Shown here in pieces: positions 43,776-51,689 of a stretch of DNA of 64,000 nt. The notes under the pieces are model-generated. The model ran no database searches. It worked only from the letters and a program-made list of their open reading frames with translations, and had not been told where the DNA came from. Origin of the DNA: Bacteroidota bacterium (lineage in GTDB: Bacteria; Bacteroidota; Bacteroidia; Chitinophagales; Chitinophagaceae); assembly GCA_023416995.1 (NCBI GenBank), contig JAEZGI010000027.1, positions 1-64,000 of the forward strand. The letters are read 5' to 3'. Each line of letters begins with the position of its first letter. Position 1 is the first letter of the stretch. The position numbers were made by a program, and so were the translations under genes.

Positions 43776-43799
43776 ATTTAGCCAGGAATTTTGCTAAAT
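43776..43799. other. AT-rich inverted repeat in the 285-bp gap upstream of the LEA-type lipoprotein gene
   Basis: ATTTAGC (43776-43782) and GCTAAAT (43793-43799) are separated by 10 nt. The gap (43576-43860) is AT-rich and also holds AGTTGA/TCAACT near 43677-43696. No T-tract. It sits just upstream of the promoter at 43813-43842 and could be an operator. Confidence 0.35.
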
Positions 43800-43812
43800 A
43801 TACATCCCCGTT

Positions 43813-43842
43813 TTTGGCCGCAAAAATTTATCTCCTACTTTG
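43813..43842 (+). promoter_or_regulatory. Candidate promoter of the LEA-type lipoprotein gene
   Basis: TTTG at 43813-43816 is followed after 19 nt by TACTTTG (43836-43842), a good fit to Bacteroidota -33 and -7 elements (TTTG-N19-TAnTTTG). The ATG at 43861 is 18 nt downstream. Confidence 0.6.
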
Positions 43843-43860
43843 CATCCAAAACCAACGACG

Positions 43861-44304
43861 ATGAAACCATGGCTCTTATTTTTGCTTATAGTGGTTACCA
43901 GCCTTTCCTGTGCAAAACCAAAAGATCTGGAGTATGTCGAGTTCAGAAACCTGAAGGTGAAACAATCGGGATTGCTCGAGTCGACGGTGGGAATGGAAGT
44001 CGCATTTTATAATCCTAATAAATCGAGAGTGCAGTTGAAAGATGGAGAAGTTGACGTGTATATTAATAATACATATCTCGGGAAATCAATACTCGATACC
44101 TTGGTCAGAATTCCGGCAAGGGACACATTTATGGTGCCGGTGACTATGCGGGTGGGTACGGGTAACGCACTGACAAATCTTCTGAAAATGGTTTCTGACA
44201 CGTCGGTGCTGATTCGAATGGAAGGGTCGGCAAAATTTGGAAAAGGGGGTGTTTTTCTAAATTACCCGATCAAATATGAAGGACGGCAAAACATCAAATT
44301 CTAG
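43861..44304 (+). CDS. LEA type 2-like lipoprotein
   Basis: This 147-residue protein has a signal peptide and lipobox LSC (Cys near residue 17). The mature domain is of the LEA-2 (WHy) type: EYVEFRNLKVKQSGLLESTVGMEVAFYNPNKSRVQLKDGEVDVYINNTYLG then LVRIPARDTFMVPVTMRV. The family is an Ig-like fold linked to desiccation or stress in plants and found as lipoproteins in bacteria. Likely outer-membrane anchored. The ATG at 43861 was chosen over an in-frame TTG at 43840 that overlaps the -7 box. Confidence 0.85.
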   Translation: MKPWLLFLLIVVTSLSCAKPKDLEYVEFRNLKVKQSGLLESTVGMEVAFYNPNKSRVQLKDGEVDVYINNTYLGKSILDTLVRIPARDTFMVPVTMRVGTGNALTNLLKMVSDTSVLIRMEGSAKFGKGGVFLNYPIKYEGRQNIKF

Positions 44305-44469
44305 CAATTTGAAGCAGAATCGAGTCGCTCTTGAAACACGCACAATCCTCCATTGCAATGATTTTTGAAGCGCCGGTTTTGGGGTTTTAAATCTTAAGCC
44401 CGGATAAGTGTTTGTAAAAAATGGTGACCGAAGGCAAAATGAGATATAGAATGCCAGGCTTCCGGACAT

Positions 44470-44493
44470 AAAAAAACCGGCTTTATGCCGGTT
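44470..44493 (-). terminator. Terminator of the HMA-protein gene
   Basis: A 7-bp perfect stem (AACCGGC 44475-44481 with GCCGGTT 44487-44493) has a 5-nt loop and on the minus strand a T-tract (44470-44476). It is 23 nt after the stop of the gene ending at 44517. The gap 44305-44469 shows nothing else I can name. Confidence 0.85.
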
Positions 44494-44516
44494 CGTTATT
44501 TTGAATTCTTGATATT

Positions 44517-44879
44517 TTACTCTTGCATTCCGCCACCATCTTCCGGTTTCTTACAACAGGTTGGCAGCTTTTTGTATGAGTCTTCATTTGCAGTAATGTC
44601 ATCCGCATCATAACCGGCATTAGCGATTGCCGTTTTGATATTTTCAATGTTGGTACGCTCACCCACAAAAGTTACTTTGGTGACTTTCTTTTTAAGGTCA
44701 ACCGTAGATTTCTGAACACCTGCTTCACGGGCAAGAAACTTCTCGATCCGCTCTTTGCAACTTTCACATTGAATGGTAGGCGTCTTAATTGTAACAGTCT
44801 GCATTCCTTTTTTTGTCTGGCTCATGCCAAGGGTCACGAACCCCACACAGGCCAACAGGATTAATGCTAATTTTTTCAT
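44517..44879 (-). CDS. Exported heavy-metal-associated (HMA) domain protein
   Basis: This 120-residue protein has a signal peptide (about 1-20, ending GMSQ) and a single HMA-like ferredoxin fold (about 27-100) with the metal-binding pair C38 and C41 in IQCESC. A second CC pair near the C-terminus is in PTCCKKP. The Lys-rich segment KSTVDLKKKVTKVTF is typical. It likely binds copper or another soft metal in the periplasm, but the metal is not shown. It is 26 nt downstream of pyrE, same strand; the association with pyrE looks like simple read-through. Confidence 0.87.
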   Translation of the reverse strand: MKKLALILLACVGFVTLGMSQTKKGMQTVTIKTPTIQCESCKERIEKFLAREAGVQKSTVDLKKKVTKVTFVGERTNIENIKTAIANAGYDADDITANEDSYKKLPTCCKKPEDGGGMQE

Positions 44880-44905
44880 AAGCTGATTGTTTAGAACAAA
44901 TGTAA

Positions 44906-45541
44906 TTAATTCCGATTCCAGTTACCAGGATCGGTTTGCCATTTTAACAAAATCTCCTGTTCATCCGACGAAAATAATTGCTTCTCTACAGCTACCCCAA
45001 CCAAAGCCTGGTAGTTGGTCAGCGTGCGCAGTGGTACGCCTGCCTTTTCAAAGTTTGCAGCTGCTTCGGGGAAACCATAGCTAAAGATTGCAACCATTCC
45101 AACCACATCCAGGCCACTTTTCCGGAGCACTTCCACAACCTGCAGGCTACTTTTCCCGGTGCTCACAAGATCCTCTATCACTACCACTTTCTGTCCGGCT
45201 TCATAAAACCCTTCGATCTGGTTCCCTAATCCATGCTCTTTGGGTTTGGGACGAACATAAATATAGGGGAGTTTCAACTGGTCAGCGGCCATGGCTCCCC
45301 AGGCAATTCCTGCTGTTGCCACTCCTGCCAGCACAGTTCCTTCATCGAACTGGTCAAATATCACATTACACATTTCAGATTTGACAAACTCCCGTACAAA
45401 TGGGAAAGACAGCACCCGGCGATTATCACAATATATAGGGCTTTTCCAGCCAGATGCCCAGGTGTATGGGGTCTGAAGATTGAGTTGAACGGCTTTTACC
45501 TGCAGCAGTTTCTCTGCAACAGCTTTTTCGTTTGAATTCAT
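44906..45541 (-). CDS. pyrE: Orotate phosphoribosyltransferase
   Basis: This 211-residue type I phosphoribosyltransferase converts orotate and PRPP to OMP in pyrimidine synthesis. The PRPP-binding motif is VVVIEDLVSTGKSS (119-132). Other motifs are WASGWKSPIYCDNRRVLSFP near the N-terminus and YIYVRPKPKEHGLGNQIEG before the PRPP loop. All key residues are present. It is divergent from the Nudix gene (105-bp gap) and is followed 26 nt later by the HMA gene. Confidence 0.96.
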   Translation of the reverse strand: MNSNEKAVAEKLLQVKAVQLNLQTPYTWASGWKSPIYCDNRRVLSFPFVREFVKSEMCNVIFDQFDEGTVLAGVATAGIAWGAMAADQLKLPYIYVRPKPKEHGLGNQIEGFYEAGQKVVVIEDLVSTGKSSLQVVEVLRKSGLDVVGMVAIFSYGFPEAAANFEKAGVPLRTLTNYQALVGVAVEKQLFSSDEQEILLKWQTDPGNWNRN

Positions 45542-45646
45542 TTCAAAAATTAATGGTTCGGCTGCGAAAGTATCTTAAATCCCCGACCCCCGCAAAATGA
45601 CCCACTCTGAAATGAAACACATATTTTAGCGGTTCAACCTGTCAAT

Positions 45647-46285
45647 ATGCACATCAAGATCTACTTCAACGATAAACCACTTTTCTTAACCGATGCAGTA
45701 ACCCCCGGATTGGAGCCTTATCGGCATCATGAAGATACCGTATTGATGGACGAACTTTCAGCACCGGCTGTTAATGCTATGATCCATGAAATGAAAGCGC
45801 CACAGATTCATGCAGGATTATTTGTACATAGCGACCTGGAGGCACTCAAACAAGCATTTTTCAGGAAGTTTAAGGTTATTCAGACGGGCGGTGGTCTTGT
45901 ACAGAATGAGCAGGGCAATTACCTCCTGATCTTTCGTCGGGGGAAATGGGATCTGCCGAAAGGTAAACTTGACCCGGGTGAAACCATCGAAGCCTGCGCG
46001 CTCCGTGAAATCAGTGAAGAAACCGGTCTTGAACGCCTTTCAATTGATGAACATCTGATAACGACCTATCATACTTATGATGAAAACGGCAAACATATTT
46101 TGAAGGAGAACTGGTGGTACAGGGTCCATGCGGGCGGAACCCAGGTTATCAAACCACAGATCGAAGAGGATATAACCGATGTAAAATGGGTGGCTTCATC
46201 GGACATTTCAACCTATATGGAAAACAGCATGCCCTCCATCATTGACGTCATGACCGCGGCAGGACTCATGCCGGATAACAATTAA
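45647..46285 (+). CDS. Nudix hydrolase
   Basis: This 212-residue protein has an N-terminal half of no known motif, then a complete Nudix box at residues 106-128 (G106, E112, R120-E121, E124-E125, G127). Such enzymes hydrolyse nucleoside diphosphates linked to another group; the substrate (8-oxo-dGTP, ADP-ribose, NADH or other) is undecided. RRGKWDLPKGK and ITDVKWVASSDI are typical surrounding sequences. It is monocistronic. The stop overlaps the convergent menI-like gene by 4 nt. Confidence 0.92.
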   Translation: MHIKIYFNDKPLFLTDAVTPGLEPYRHHEDTVLMDELSAPAVNAMIHEMKAPQIHAGLFVHSDLEALKQAFFRKFKVIQTGGGLVQNEQGNYLLIFRRGKWDLPKGKLDPGETIEACALREISEETGLERLSIDEHLITTYHTYDENGKHILKENWWYRVHAGGTQVIKPQIEEDITDVKWVASSDISTYMENSMPSIIDVMTAAGLMPDNN

Positions 46286-46719
46286 TTATTGTCTTTCCGT
46301 TTAGGCAGAATCGCAACTGTTAGCCGGCTGATGCAGATCAACTGATCTTTTTCATCCGTTATCCTGATGTCCCATACATGTGTGGATCCGCCAATATGTA
46401 GGGGCCTGGCGAGCGCATAAACAAAACCACTGCGTGCACTGCGCACGTGATTGGCATTTATTTCAAGTCCAACACAAATTGATTTCTCCGGATTAATAAT
46501 CAGTGATGAGCCAATGCTACCTAAAGTTTCAGCAAGAACGCACGAGGCCCCGCCATGCAATAAGCCATAAGGTTGAATTGTGCGTTCATCTACGGGCATT
46601 CTCGCTTTCAGAGAATCATCTCCGATCGCTACAAACTCAATACCCAGGTGACCACCCATGTTTCCTTTTCCAAGGCCCTCAATCTTTTCAACGCTGATTT
46701 GTTTATTAAACCAGATCAT
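46282..46719 (-). CDS. menI: Hotdog-fold acyl-CoA thioesterase, MenI (YdiI)-like
   Basis: This 145-residue PaaI-type hotdog thioesterase resembles E. coli YdiI/MenI closely over its length: GNMGGHLGIEFVAIGDDSL, MPVDERTIQPYGLLHGGASCVLAETLGS and GLEINANHVRSAR all correspond to that protein. The active site is HGG (H55-G57) and E64. MenI hydrolyses 1,4-dihydroxy-2-naphthoyl-CoA in menaquinone synthesis, the main quinone of Bacteroidota, so that role is likely but broader acyl-CoA activity is possible. No other men gene is in the window. It ends the minus-strand run from the histidine kinase. Confidence 0.88.
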   Translation of the reverse strand: MIWFNKQISVEKIEGLGKGNMGGHLGIEFVAIGDDSLKARMPVDERTIQPYGLLHGGASCVLAETLGSIGSSLIINPEKSICVGLEINANHVRSARSGFVYALARPLHIGGSTHVWDIRITDEKDQLICISRLTVAILPKRKDNN

Positions 46720-46746
46720 ATGAAGGTTTGTGCTTTAAAGTTAAAC

Positions 46747-47232
46747 TCAGCGCACTGATGCTGAATCGGCAATTGTTTTAGCAACTGCTTCGGGCAAAAA
46801 TTGCATTGCATTGCCGCCGTTCCTGATCACATCACGTACAAGCGTACTCGCTACTGAAGTATACTGAGGCAAACAGGTGAGAAATATGGTTTCGATATTA
46901 TTATCAAGACTACGGTTCATATCTGCGATCGCCTTCTCGTATTCAAAATCGTTTACATAGCGAATACCCCGCAATATGAATTTTGCACCAACCTTAAGAC
47001 AGCAGTCAACTGTCAATCCATCATACACTACTACCGATATCTTGTCGTTGTTCCTGTAAATCTCATTGATCCATTTGGTCCGTTGGGCTTCATCGAACAT
47101 CGGTACTTTATTGGCATTGCGCCCAATACCAATCACAAGTTTATCAAATAAGGGCAACGCGCGGTTTATAATATCCAGGTGCCCGATGGTAATGGGATCA
47201 AAAGTTCCGGGGAACAAAGCTATTCTCGACAT
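46747..47232 (-). CDS. coaD: Phosphopantetheine adenylyltransferase
   Basis: This 161-residue nucleotidyltransferase is the fourth enzyme of CoA synthesis, joining ATP to 4'-phosphopantetheine. The core motif is GTFDPITIGH (T10, H18) at residues 9-18. Other conserved blocks are ILRGIRYVNDFEYEKAIADMNRSL and TSVASTLVRDVIRNGG, which carry the phosphate-binding residues. The ATG at 47232 is used, two codons inside a TTG-initiated frame. It lies 27 nt before the menI-like gene and 51 nt after pyrB, in the same operon-like run. Confidence 0.96.
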   Translation of the reverse strand: MSRIALFPGTFDPITIGHLDIINRALPLFDKLVIGIGRNANKVPMFDEAQRTKWINEIYRNNDKISVVVYDGLTVDCCLKVGAKFILRGIRYVNDFEYEKAIADMNRSLDNNIETIFLTCLPQYTSVASTLVRDVIRNGGNAMQFLPEAVAKTIADSASVR

Positions 47233-47283
47233 AAGCAATAATTAGGGAGGGGTAAAATACAACAATTGAATGACAGAAACAGC

Positions 47284-48228
47284 TTAGTTATTCACCTCCC
47301 TGCCGCCCGCCAACAGGTACAATGCGGCCATGCGCACGGCAACACCATTTTCAACCTGCTGAAGTATGATAGACTGACCACTGTCTGCAACATCACTGTC
47401 AAGCTCAACACCGCGGTTTATAGGACCCGGGTGCATGATAACCACCTCCTTGCCCAGGCTTTCGAGAAGCGCCTTGTTAATACCATAGGCAAGACTGTAT
47501 TCTCTGAGAGAGGAAAATAATACCTGGTTCTGACGTTCAAGCTGAATACGCAAAACATTTGCGACATCGCACCATTGAAGTGCCTTTTTCAGATTATATT
47601 CAACCTGCACATCGAAAGCTTCTTTAAGATGGGTTGGAATAAGTGTTGGCGGTCCGGCTACCATTACCTCCGCCCCCATTTTTTTTAACAGGTAGATATT
47701 GCTGAGCGCAACGCGGGAATGCATGATATCACCGATAATTGCAACCTTACGACCCTCAAGTGTACCAAATTTCTCCCTGATACTGAAAGCATCCAACAAA
47801 GCCTGTGTAGGGTGTTCATTGATACCGTCACCTGCGTTTATAATTGCAGCAGGTATATGTTTCGCGAGAAAATGTGGCGCACCGGTGGCACTATGCCGCA
47901 TAACCACCATATCCACTTTCATGGATAAGATATTGTTTACAGTATCAAGTAAGGTTTCACCTTTTGAAACCGATGATGCACTTGCACTGAAATTAATAAT
48001 ATCGGCACTTAGTCGTTTTTCCGCGAGTTCAAAAGATATCCGGGTGCGGGTAGAATTTTCGTAGAACAAATTCACAACTGTAACATCCTGCAAGGAAGGC
48101 ACCTTTTTAATGCGTCTTTGCAGCACATCTTTAAATTGAACCGCTGTATCTAAAATAATGCTGATGTCCTGTGGGCTAAGATCCCTGATCCCGAGAAGGT
48201 GTTTGACTGAAAGCTGCATTTCAGGCAT
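47284..48228 (-). CDS. pyrB: Aspartate carbamoyltransferase, catalytic chain
   Basis: This 314-residue ATCase catalytic chain transfers a carbamoyl group to aspartate in pyrimidine synthesis. It carries the carbamoyl-phosphate motif NSTRTR (58-63) and GDGINEHPTQALLDA (His139 region), and the aspartate-domain HPGPINRGVE near the C-terminus. Two Ser/Lys residues in SASSVSKGETLLDT complete the active site. No regulatory chain pyrI is nearby. It follows pyrR by 42 nt, as in several Gram-positive and deinococcal pyr operons. Confidence 0.96.
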   Translation of the reverse strand: MPEMQLSVKHLLGIRDLSPQDISIILDTAVQFKDVLQRRIKKVPSLQDVTVVNLFYENSTRTRISFELAEKRLSADIINFSASASSVSKGETLLDTVNNILSMKVDMVVMRHSATGAPHFLAKHIPAAIINAGDGINEHPTQALLDAFSIREKFGTLEGRKVAIIGDIMHSRVALSNIYLLKKMGAEVMVAGPPTLIPTHLKEAFDVQVEYNLKKALQWCDVANVLRIQLERQNQVLFSSLREYSLAYGINKALLESLGKEVVIMHPGPINRGVELDSDVADSGQSIILQQVENGVAVRMAALYLLAGGREVNN

Positions 48229-48270
48229 CGAAGTTAAAAGATTAAAAAATAATTTCGGAAATGATTTTCA

Positions 48271-48798
48271 TCAGTTCTCCAGTAATACCACCTCCTGCCT
48301 GTTGTCACGGTCCTTCCAATAAACTTTCACTCTTTGCGAAACAATAGAATCAATTGCACGACCGACATAATCGGGCTGAATCGGCAACTGCCGGCTAAAC
48401 CTTCTATCAATCAACACACATAACTCCACCTTGGCAGGTCTGCCAAACGCAAGCAATGCATCCATTGCTGCCCTTATCGTTCTGCCTGTGTACAAAACAT
48501 CGTCAATCAATACCACGTTTTGATTTTCGATACTGAAAGGTATCTCAGTTGAATTTGGGATGTGGATCCCGGTCGAAATATCATCACGGTAAAAAGTGAT
48601 ATCAAGTTTACCATAGTTAATAGTCTGCCCCGGCAAAAGATTGCTGAGTTCAAGCATCAATTGGTCCGACACAAAAATACCACGAGGTTGAATACCTATA
48701 ATGACGGTGTTTGCAAGGTTCAGATGATTTTCAAGTATCTGGTGACCCAGCCGCTTAATGGTAATTGCAAGTTGCTGTTCGTTTAGTACCGTTTTCAA
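48271..48798 (-). CDS. pyrR: PyrR bifunctional regulator/uracil phosphoribosyltransferase, TTG start
   Basis: This 175-residue PyrR either salvages uracil or binds pyr mRNA when UMP is abundant. The PRPP loop is VVLIDDVLYTGRTI (95-108). Other motifs are TVIIGIQPRGIFVSDQLM and VELCVLIDRRFSRQLPIQPDYVGR. The only usual start codon between the in-frame stop (48816) and the protein is TTG at 48798. The gene directly precedes pyrB and is followed by no attenuator I can identify in the 42-nt gap, so the regulatory mode (RNA binding versus plain enzyme) is open. Confidence 0.92.
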   Translation of the reverse strand: MKTVLNEQQLAITIKRLGHQILENHLNLANTVIIGIQPRGIFVSDQLMLELSNLLPGQTINYGKLDITFYRDDISTGIHIPNSTEIPFSIENQNVVLIDDVLYTGRTIRAAMDALLAFGRPAKVELCVLIDRRFSRQLPIQPDYVGRAIDSIVSQRVKVYWKDRDNRQEVVLLEN

Positions 48799-48841
48799 AA
48801 GCGTTGTTTTGAATTAGTAAAATATTGTCGCCCGAACCGCC

Positions 48842-50473
48842 TCAGGCTTCCTGTTGAAAGGGATAACTATAATCAACAGGTGGATTAAATGTTTCTTTAA
48901 TCGTTCTTGCACTTAGCCAACGATACAGGTTAAGGATAGAACCCGCTTTATCGTTAGTGCCACTGGCTCTTGCGCCGCCAAACGGTTGTTGCCCCACTAC
49001 AGCACCGGTAGGTTTATCATTGATATAAAAGTTACCCGCCGCGTTCCGCAATTTATTAGTAGCCAGTTCAACAGCTGCACGATCAGTTGAGATCACAGAA
49101 CCGGTCAAAGCATAAGGAGAAGTCTCATTTACCAGGTCAAGTGTTGACTCGAACTGATCTGCATCATACACATAGATAGTAAGCACGGGCCCAAAGATTT
49201 CTTCGCACATTGTAACATAGCCCGGATCCTTTGTTTCTATTACTGTTGGCTGTACAAAGTAACCCTCGGTGCTGTCGCAGGTTCCTCCAACCAGGATTTC
49301 AACATTGGGATCTTTGCGCGCATTATCAATGTAACGGCTTATGTTTTTAAAACTCTTCTCGTCGATAACTGCATTTATAAAATTGGTAAAATCCTCTACA
49401 GTACCCATCTTGAATGAGTTTACCCCCTCCACAAGTTTTTGTTTTACCGCGTCCGCAATATTAGAAGGGATATAGGCCCTTGATGCTGCAGAACATTTTT
49501 GTCCCTGGAACTCAAATGCACCACGCAACAAAGCCGTAGCAACCACGCCCGCATCGGCTGATTTATGTGCTATCACAAAATCTTTCCCGCCGGTCTCTCC
49601 TACTATACGTGGGTATGACTTATACAAATGCATATTCTCACCAATGGTCTTCCACATACTGTTGAATACACCGGTTGAACCTGTAAAATGTACCCCCGCA
49701 AAACCAGGATGGCTAAAACATACTTTGCCAAGTGTAGGGCCATCTACATATATAAGATTAATAACGCCGTCTGGCAAACCCGCTTCTTTAAGAACTTTCA
49801 TGAACATCTGGGCAGAAAACACCTGTGTATTTGCAGGTTTCCAAACCACAACATTACCGCACATTGCTGCAGATGCAGGAAGGTTTCCCCCGATTGCCGT
49901 GAAATTAAAAGGAGTTACGGCGAGCACAAAACCTTCAAGCGGCCGATATTCCATTCTGTTGTGGACACCCGGGCTGCTGATGGGCTGTTGCTTGTATATT
50001 TCACTAAGAAAATGAACATTGAAACGCAGAAAATCGATCAATTCGCAGGCGCTGTCTATCTCTGCCTGGTAAGCGTTTTTGCTTTGACCAAGCATGGTAG
50101 TGGCATTGATATAAGGACGATACCTGGTTGCAAGCAGATCCGCAGCCTTTAAAAATATATTGGCCCGGTTTTCCCAGCTAAGTGATGCCCAATGATCTTT
50201 GGCTGATAATGCTGCATCAATGGCCTGCGTAATGTGTGATTCATCACCGGTATGAAAATGACCAAGTTTATGTGCCGTTTCATGTGGTGGACGCAAATCG
50301 GTTGTTTTCCCTGTGCGTACCTCTTCACCACCAATATACATTGGTATGTCGGCCTGCTGAGATTTCAACTCACCCAGTGCTTTTTTCAACAGTTCTTTTT
50401 CTTTACTGCCCGGAGCATAGTTCAAAACCGGTTCATTCGCAGGAAGCGGATAGTAGAAATAACCAAGACTCAT
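48842..50473 (-). CDS. pruA: L-glutamate gamma-semialdehyde (1-pyrroline-5-carboxylate) dehydrogenase
   Basis: This 543-residue aldehyde dehydrogenase oxidises glutamate semialdehyde to glutamate, the second step of proline degradation. The nucleophile is in FQGQKCSAASR and the NAD site includes TPFNFTAIGGNLP and HFTGSTGVFNSM. The general-base Glu is in RIVGETGGKD, and the C-terminal QQPFGGARASGTNDKAG is typical. Proline dehydrogenase (putA N-part) is not nearby. It lies between prfB and pyrR on the same strand with short gaps, so read-through from upstream is possible. Confidence 0.95.
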   Translation of the reverse strand: MSLGYFYYPLPANEPVLNYAPGSKEKELLKKALGELKSQQADIPMYIGGEEVRTGKTTDLRPPHETAHKLGHFHTGDESHITQAIDAALSAKDHWASLSWENRANIFLKAADLLATRYRPYINATTMLGQSKNAYQAEIDSACELIDFLRFNVHFLSEIYKQQPISSPGVHNRMEYRPLEGFVLAVTPFNFTAIGGNLPASAAMCGNVVVWKPANTQVFSAQMFMKVLKEAGLPDGVINLIYVDGPTLGKVCFSHPGFAGVHFTGSTGVFNSMWKTIGENMHLYKSYPRIVGETGGKDFVIAHKSADAGVVATALLRGAFEFQGQKCSAASRAYIPSNIADAVKQKLVEGVNSFKMGTVEDFTNFINAVIDEKSFKNISRYIDNARKDPNVEILVGGTCDSTEGYFVQPTVIETKDPGYVTMCEEIFGPVLTIYVYDADQFESTLDLVNETSPYALTGSVISTDRAAVELATNKLRNAAGNFYINDKPTGAVVGQQPFGGARASGTNDKAGSILNLYRWLSARTIKETFNPPVDYSYPFQQEA

Positions 50474-50533
50474 AATTCTATTTTTAATGCTGCATACACC
50501 AAAAAATTTCGGCTATGCATAAACGTTATTTGA

Positions 50534-51623
50534 TCAGTTAAGTTCTTTTTCCATCATCAGGTAAGCCTTGATAAATCCGTCGAGATCACCATCCATCACA
50601 GGTTGAACGTTGCCAACTTCAAAATCGGTCCGATGGTCCTTGATCATTTTATAAGGATGGAAAACATAACTTCTTATCTGGCTGCCCCATTCAATTTTTT
50701 TCTTTGAAGAGTTGGCGGCATTTTTTACGGCTTCACGTTTGCGCATCTCTTCTTCGTACAGCCGGCTTTTTAGCATTGTCATAGCCTTCTCCCTGTTTTC
50801 CCCCTGTGTTCTTGCCTGCTGACATTCCACTATAATACCGCTTGGTTTATGGGTAAGACGGACGGCTGTTTCAACCTTGTTCACGTTTTGCCCACCACTG
50901 CCACCACTTCTGAAGAAGGCCCACTCGATATCTGCAGGGCTTACCTCAATTTCGATACTGTCATCAATCAGGGGATATACGTAAATGGAAGCAAAGGATG
51001 TATGTCTTCTTGCATTGCTGTCAAAAGGGGAAATCCGCACCAATCGGTGTACCCCGCTTTCAGCTTTTAAAAAGCCGTAGGCGAAGGGCCCGTCAAATTG
51101 CAGTGTGGCACTTTTGATGCCCGCACCATCACCATCCTGCCAGTCGAGTTCTGTAACGCTCCATCCCTGCTTTTCACCGTACATTCTGTACATACGCGCA
51201 AGCATTTCCGCCCAGTCCTGACTTTCGGTACCACCCGCACCGCTGTTGATCTGCAAAATGCCTGGTAGTTCGTCTTCCGGTTGGTTCAACGTGCTTTTGA
51301 ATTCTGCTTCCTCGATCAGTGCAATAGCGTTTGCATTCGCCTCCTTCACTTCATCTTCGCTGGCTTCACCTTCTTTCCAGAAGTCAAAAAGCACGGCAAA
51401 ATCCTCCACAGCAGTAGCTACTGATTCGTACAACTTCACCCAGTATTCATTGAGCTTGATGTTTTTCAGTATTTCTGTAGCACGTTTGTTATCATCCCAG
51501 AACCCGGGCGATAGCGATAATTGTTTTTCCTGGTTTATTTTGTCCTGTCTGTTATCGACGTCAAAGAAACCTCCTCAGGACGGTAACCCGGTCCCTCATA
51601 GCCTTAAGCTGTTCTTGTGTCAT
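50534..51623 (-). CDS. prfB: Peptide chain release factor 2, made by programmed +1 frameshift
   Basis: RF2 recognises UGA and UAA stop codons. The complete product (362 aa) needs a +1 shift: codons 51623-51564 (20 codons, MTQEQLKAM...) end before an in-frame TGA (51563-51561), then reading resumes at 51562 and continues to 50534. The shift signal is an internal AGGAGG, then TTT CTT TGA C, essentially the classical prfB site of E. coli. After the shift, the SPF motif is at 198-200 and GGQ at 243-245 (GGSGGQN), as in RF2. A -7 box 6 nt before the ATG points to a leaderless message. Downstream of an orphan histidine kinase. Confidence 0.96.
51560..51575 (-). promoter_or_regulatory. prfB: prfB +1 frameshift signal
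   Basis: On the minus strand AGGAGG (51575-51570) is followed by TTT CTT TGA C: a Shine-Dalgarno-like helix three bases before the slippery CTT-T codon and a UGA with C at +4. This matches the established RF2 autoregulatory site, where low RF2 lets ribosomes shift. Confidence 0.9.
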
Positions 51624-51629
51624 AGGCCG

Positions 51630-51637
51630 CAAAGTTA
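51630..51637 (-). promoter_or_regulatory. prfB: -7 promoter element directly upstream of prfB
   Basis: TAACTTTG on the minus strand is a perfect TAnnTTTG box that ends 6 nt before the ATG at 51623, suggesting a leaderless prfB transcript in addition to read-through from the kinase gene. Confidence 0.55.
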
Positions 51638-51689
51638 ATCGTTGTGCGGCAAAAATGAAGTGTTATTTCGTTGCGAAGCTGAGATTGAA

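Noticed and set aside
50534..51439. prfB read as a truncated gene beginning at the GTG 51439
   Set aside because: The missing N-terminus is present upstream in another frame, joined by a classical +1 frameshift site.
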